Source: Candidatus Bathyarchaeota archaeon (GTDB lineage Archaea > Thermoproteota > Bathyarchaeia > Bathyarchaeales > DTEX01). Taken from it: DNA of 41,737 bases. Of this stretch, positions 41,626 to 41,737 are shown one piece after another. Position numbers and translations under genes: made by a program. Below the pieces are notes generated by a model that ran no database searches, had not been told where the DNA came from, and was given only the letters and a program-made list of their open reading frames with translations. How positions within the stretch are numbered: the stretch's first letter is position 1; the number at the start of each line of letters is the position of its first letter. The stretch covers positions 1 through 41,737 of the forward strand of contig JAGTRG010000009.1 of NCBI GenBank assembly GCA_018396435.1, in the 5' to 3' direction.

Positions 41626-41737
41626 ATGAGAGTCATAGCCGATTTACATATCCATAGCAAGTACAGCAGGGCTACAAGCAGCAATATGGATACGCTTAAA
41701 ATTGCCCATTTCGCTGAGATTAAAGGGTTAAACCTTG
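41626..41737 (+). CDS. PHP-domain protein, 5' end only
   Basis: 37 residues are visible: MRVIADLHIHSKYSRATSSN and then MDTLKIAHFAEIKGLNL. The DLHIHSKYSRATS opening is the first metal-binding motif of PHP phosphoesterases and matches the start of COG1379-type archaeal proteins, where the PHP domain comes with a helicase-like or zinc part. The rest is beyond the window. Start ATG 41626 was chosen because the earlier ATG near 41606 meets a stop after seven codons. A TATA at 41591-41598 lies about 30 bp upstream. Confidence 0.8.
   Translation, partial: MRVIADLHIHSKYSRATSSNMDTLKIAHFAEIKGLNL

Overview
The window is chromosomal DNA of an archaeon. Evidence for this: a B-family replicative DNA polymerase, archaeal-type ThrRS and triosephosphate isomerase, two PurP enzymes, archaetidylinositol-phosphate-synthase-like and DUF373/COG1340 proteins, archaeal TATA boxes 25-45 bp before starts, GGTGA-type ribosome binding sites, and tRNA introns with bulge-helix-bulge (BHB) splice sites. 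Ribosomal protein S26e, known from TACK/Asgard archaea and eukaryotes but not Euryarchaeota, points to the TACK group. The diaminopimelate genes and liv transporter would suit a Bathyarchaeia-like lineage, but that placement is inference.

Layout. 1-535: two divergent intron-bearing tRNA genes, tRNA-Ala(CGC) with one intron and a tRNA-Tyr(GUA) that I resolve into five exons and four introns. 562-1616: an ECF transporter S component overlapping a membrane-anchored DUF4430 protein, divergent across a palindrome from a plus-strand run of coiled-coil COG1340 protein, DUF373 membrane protein, methylthio-nucleoside phosphorylase and cis-prenyltransferase. 5474-6867: a YchF-type TGS GTPase (minus). 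6868-7543: decayed-looking, formerly coding DNA. 7544-11018: two PurP paralogues and an M20 deacylase/peptidase. 11048-15838: COG2509 flavoprotein, dapF-dapL, an Nfu scaffold and a branched-chain aminotransferase. 15875-18068: ThrRS and a small zinc protein. 18140-24749: a complete branched-chain amino-acid ABC transporter (livK-H-M-G-F) followed on the same strand by a DUF554 membrane protein and a PfkB kinase.

24930-31437: S26e, then a minus-strand group (CDP-alcohol phosphotransferase, DUF89 phosphatase, TPI, a helical protein), a Nudix hydrolase and PolB. 31539-36965: DedA/VTT membrane protein, a 35-residue membrane peptide, a GH36-type alpha-galactosidase behind a strong repeat operator, and a methyltransferase/AAC(3)-family acetyltransferase pair. 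37103-38583: two exported proteins of unknown function. 38978-39651: the ruin of a prolyl oligopeptidase gene with its middle and C-terminus missing. 40034-end: an MFS transporter and the start of a PHP-domain protein.

Most of the window is housekeeping metabolism: amino acids (lysine via DapL/DapF, BCAA by IlvE and Liv import), purines (PurP, phosphorylase, Nudix) and lipids (polyprenol carrier, archaetidylinositol). The standout is the four-intron tRNA-Tyr: every splice junction is dictated by the tRNA fold and each is independently supported by a BHB, and one internal exon is only 6 nt long. Other notable signals are a palindrome between a shared TATA and an ECF/DUF4430 uptake unit, a triple-repeat operator before the GH36 gene, twin palindromes between convergent nudix and polB, and two decaying gene regions.
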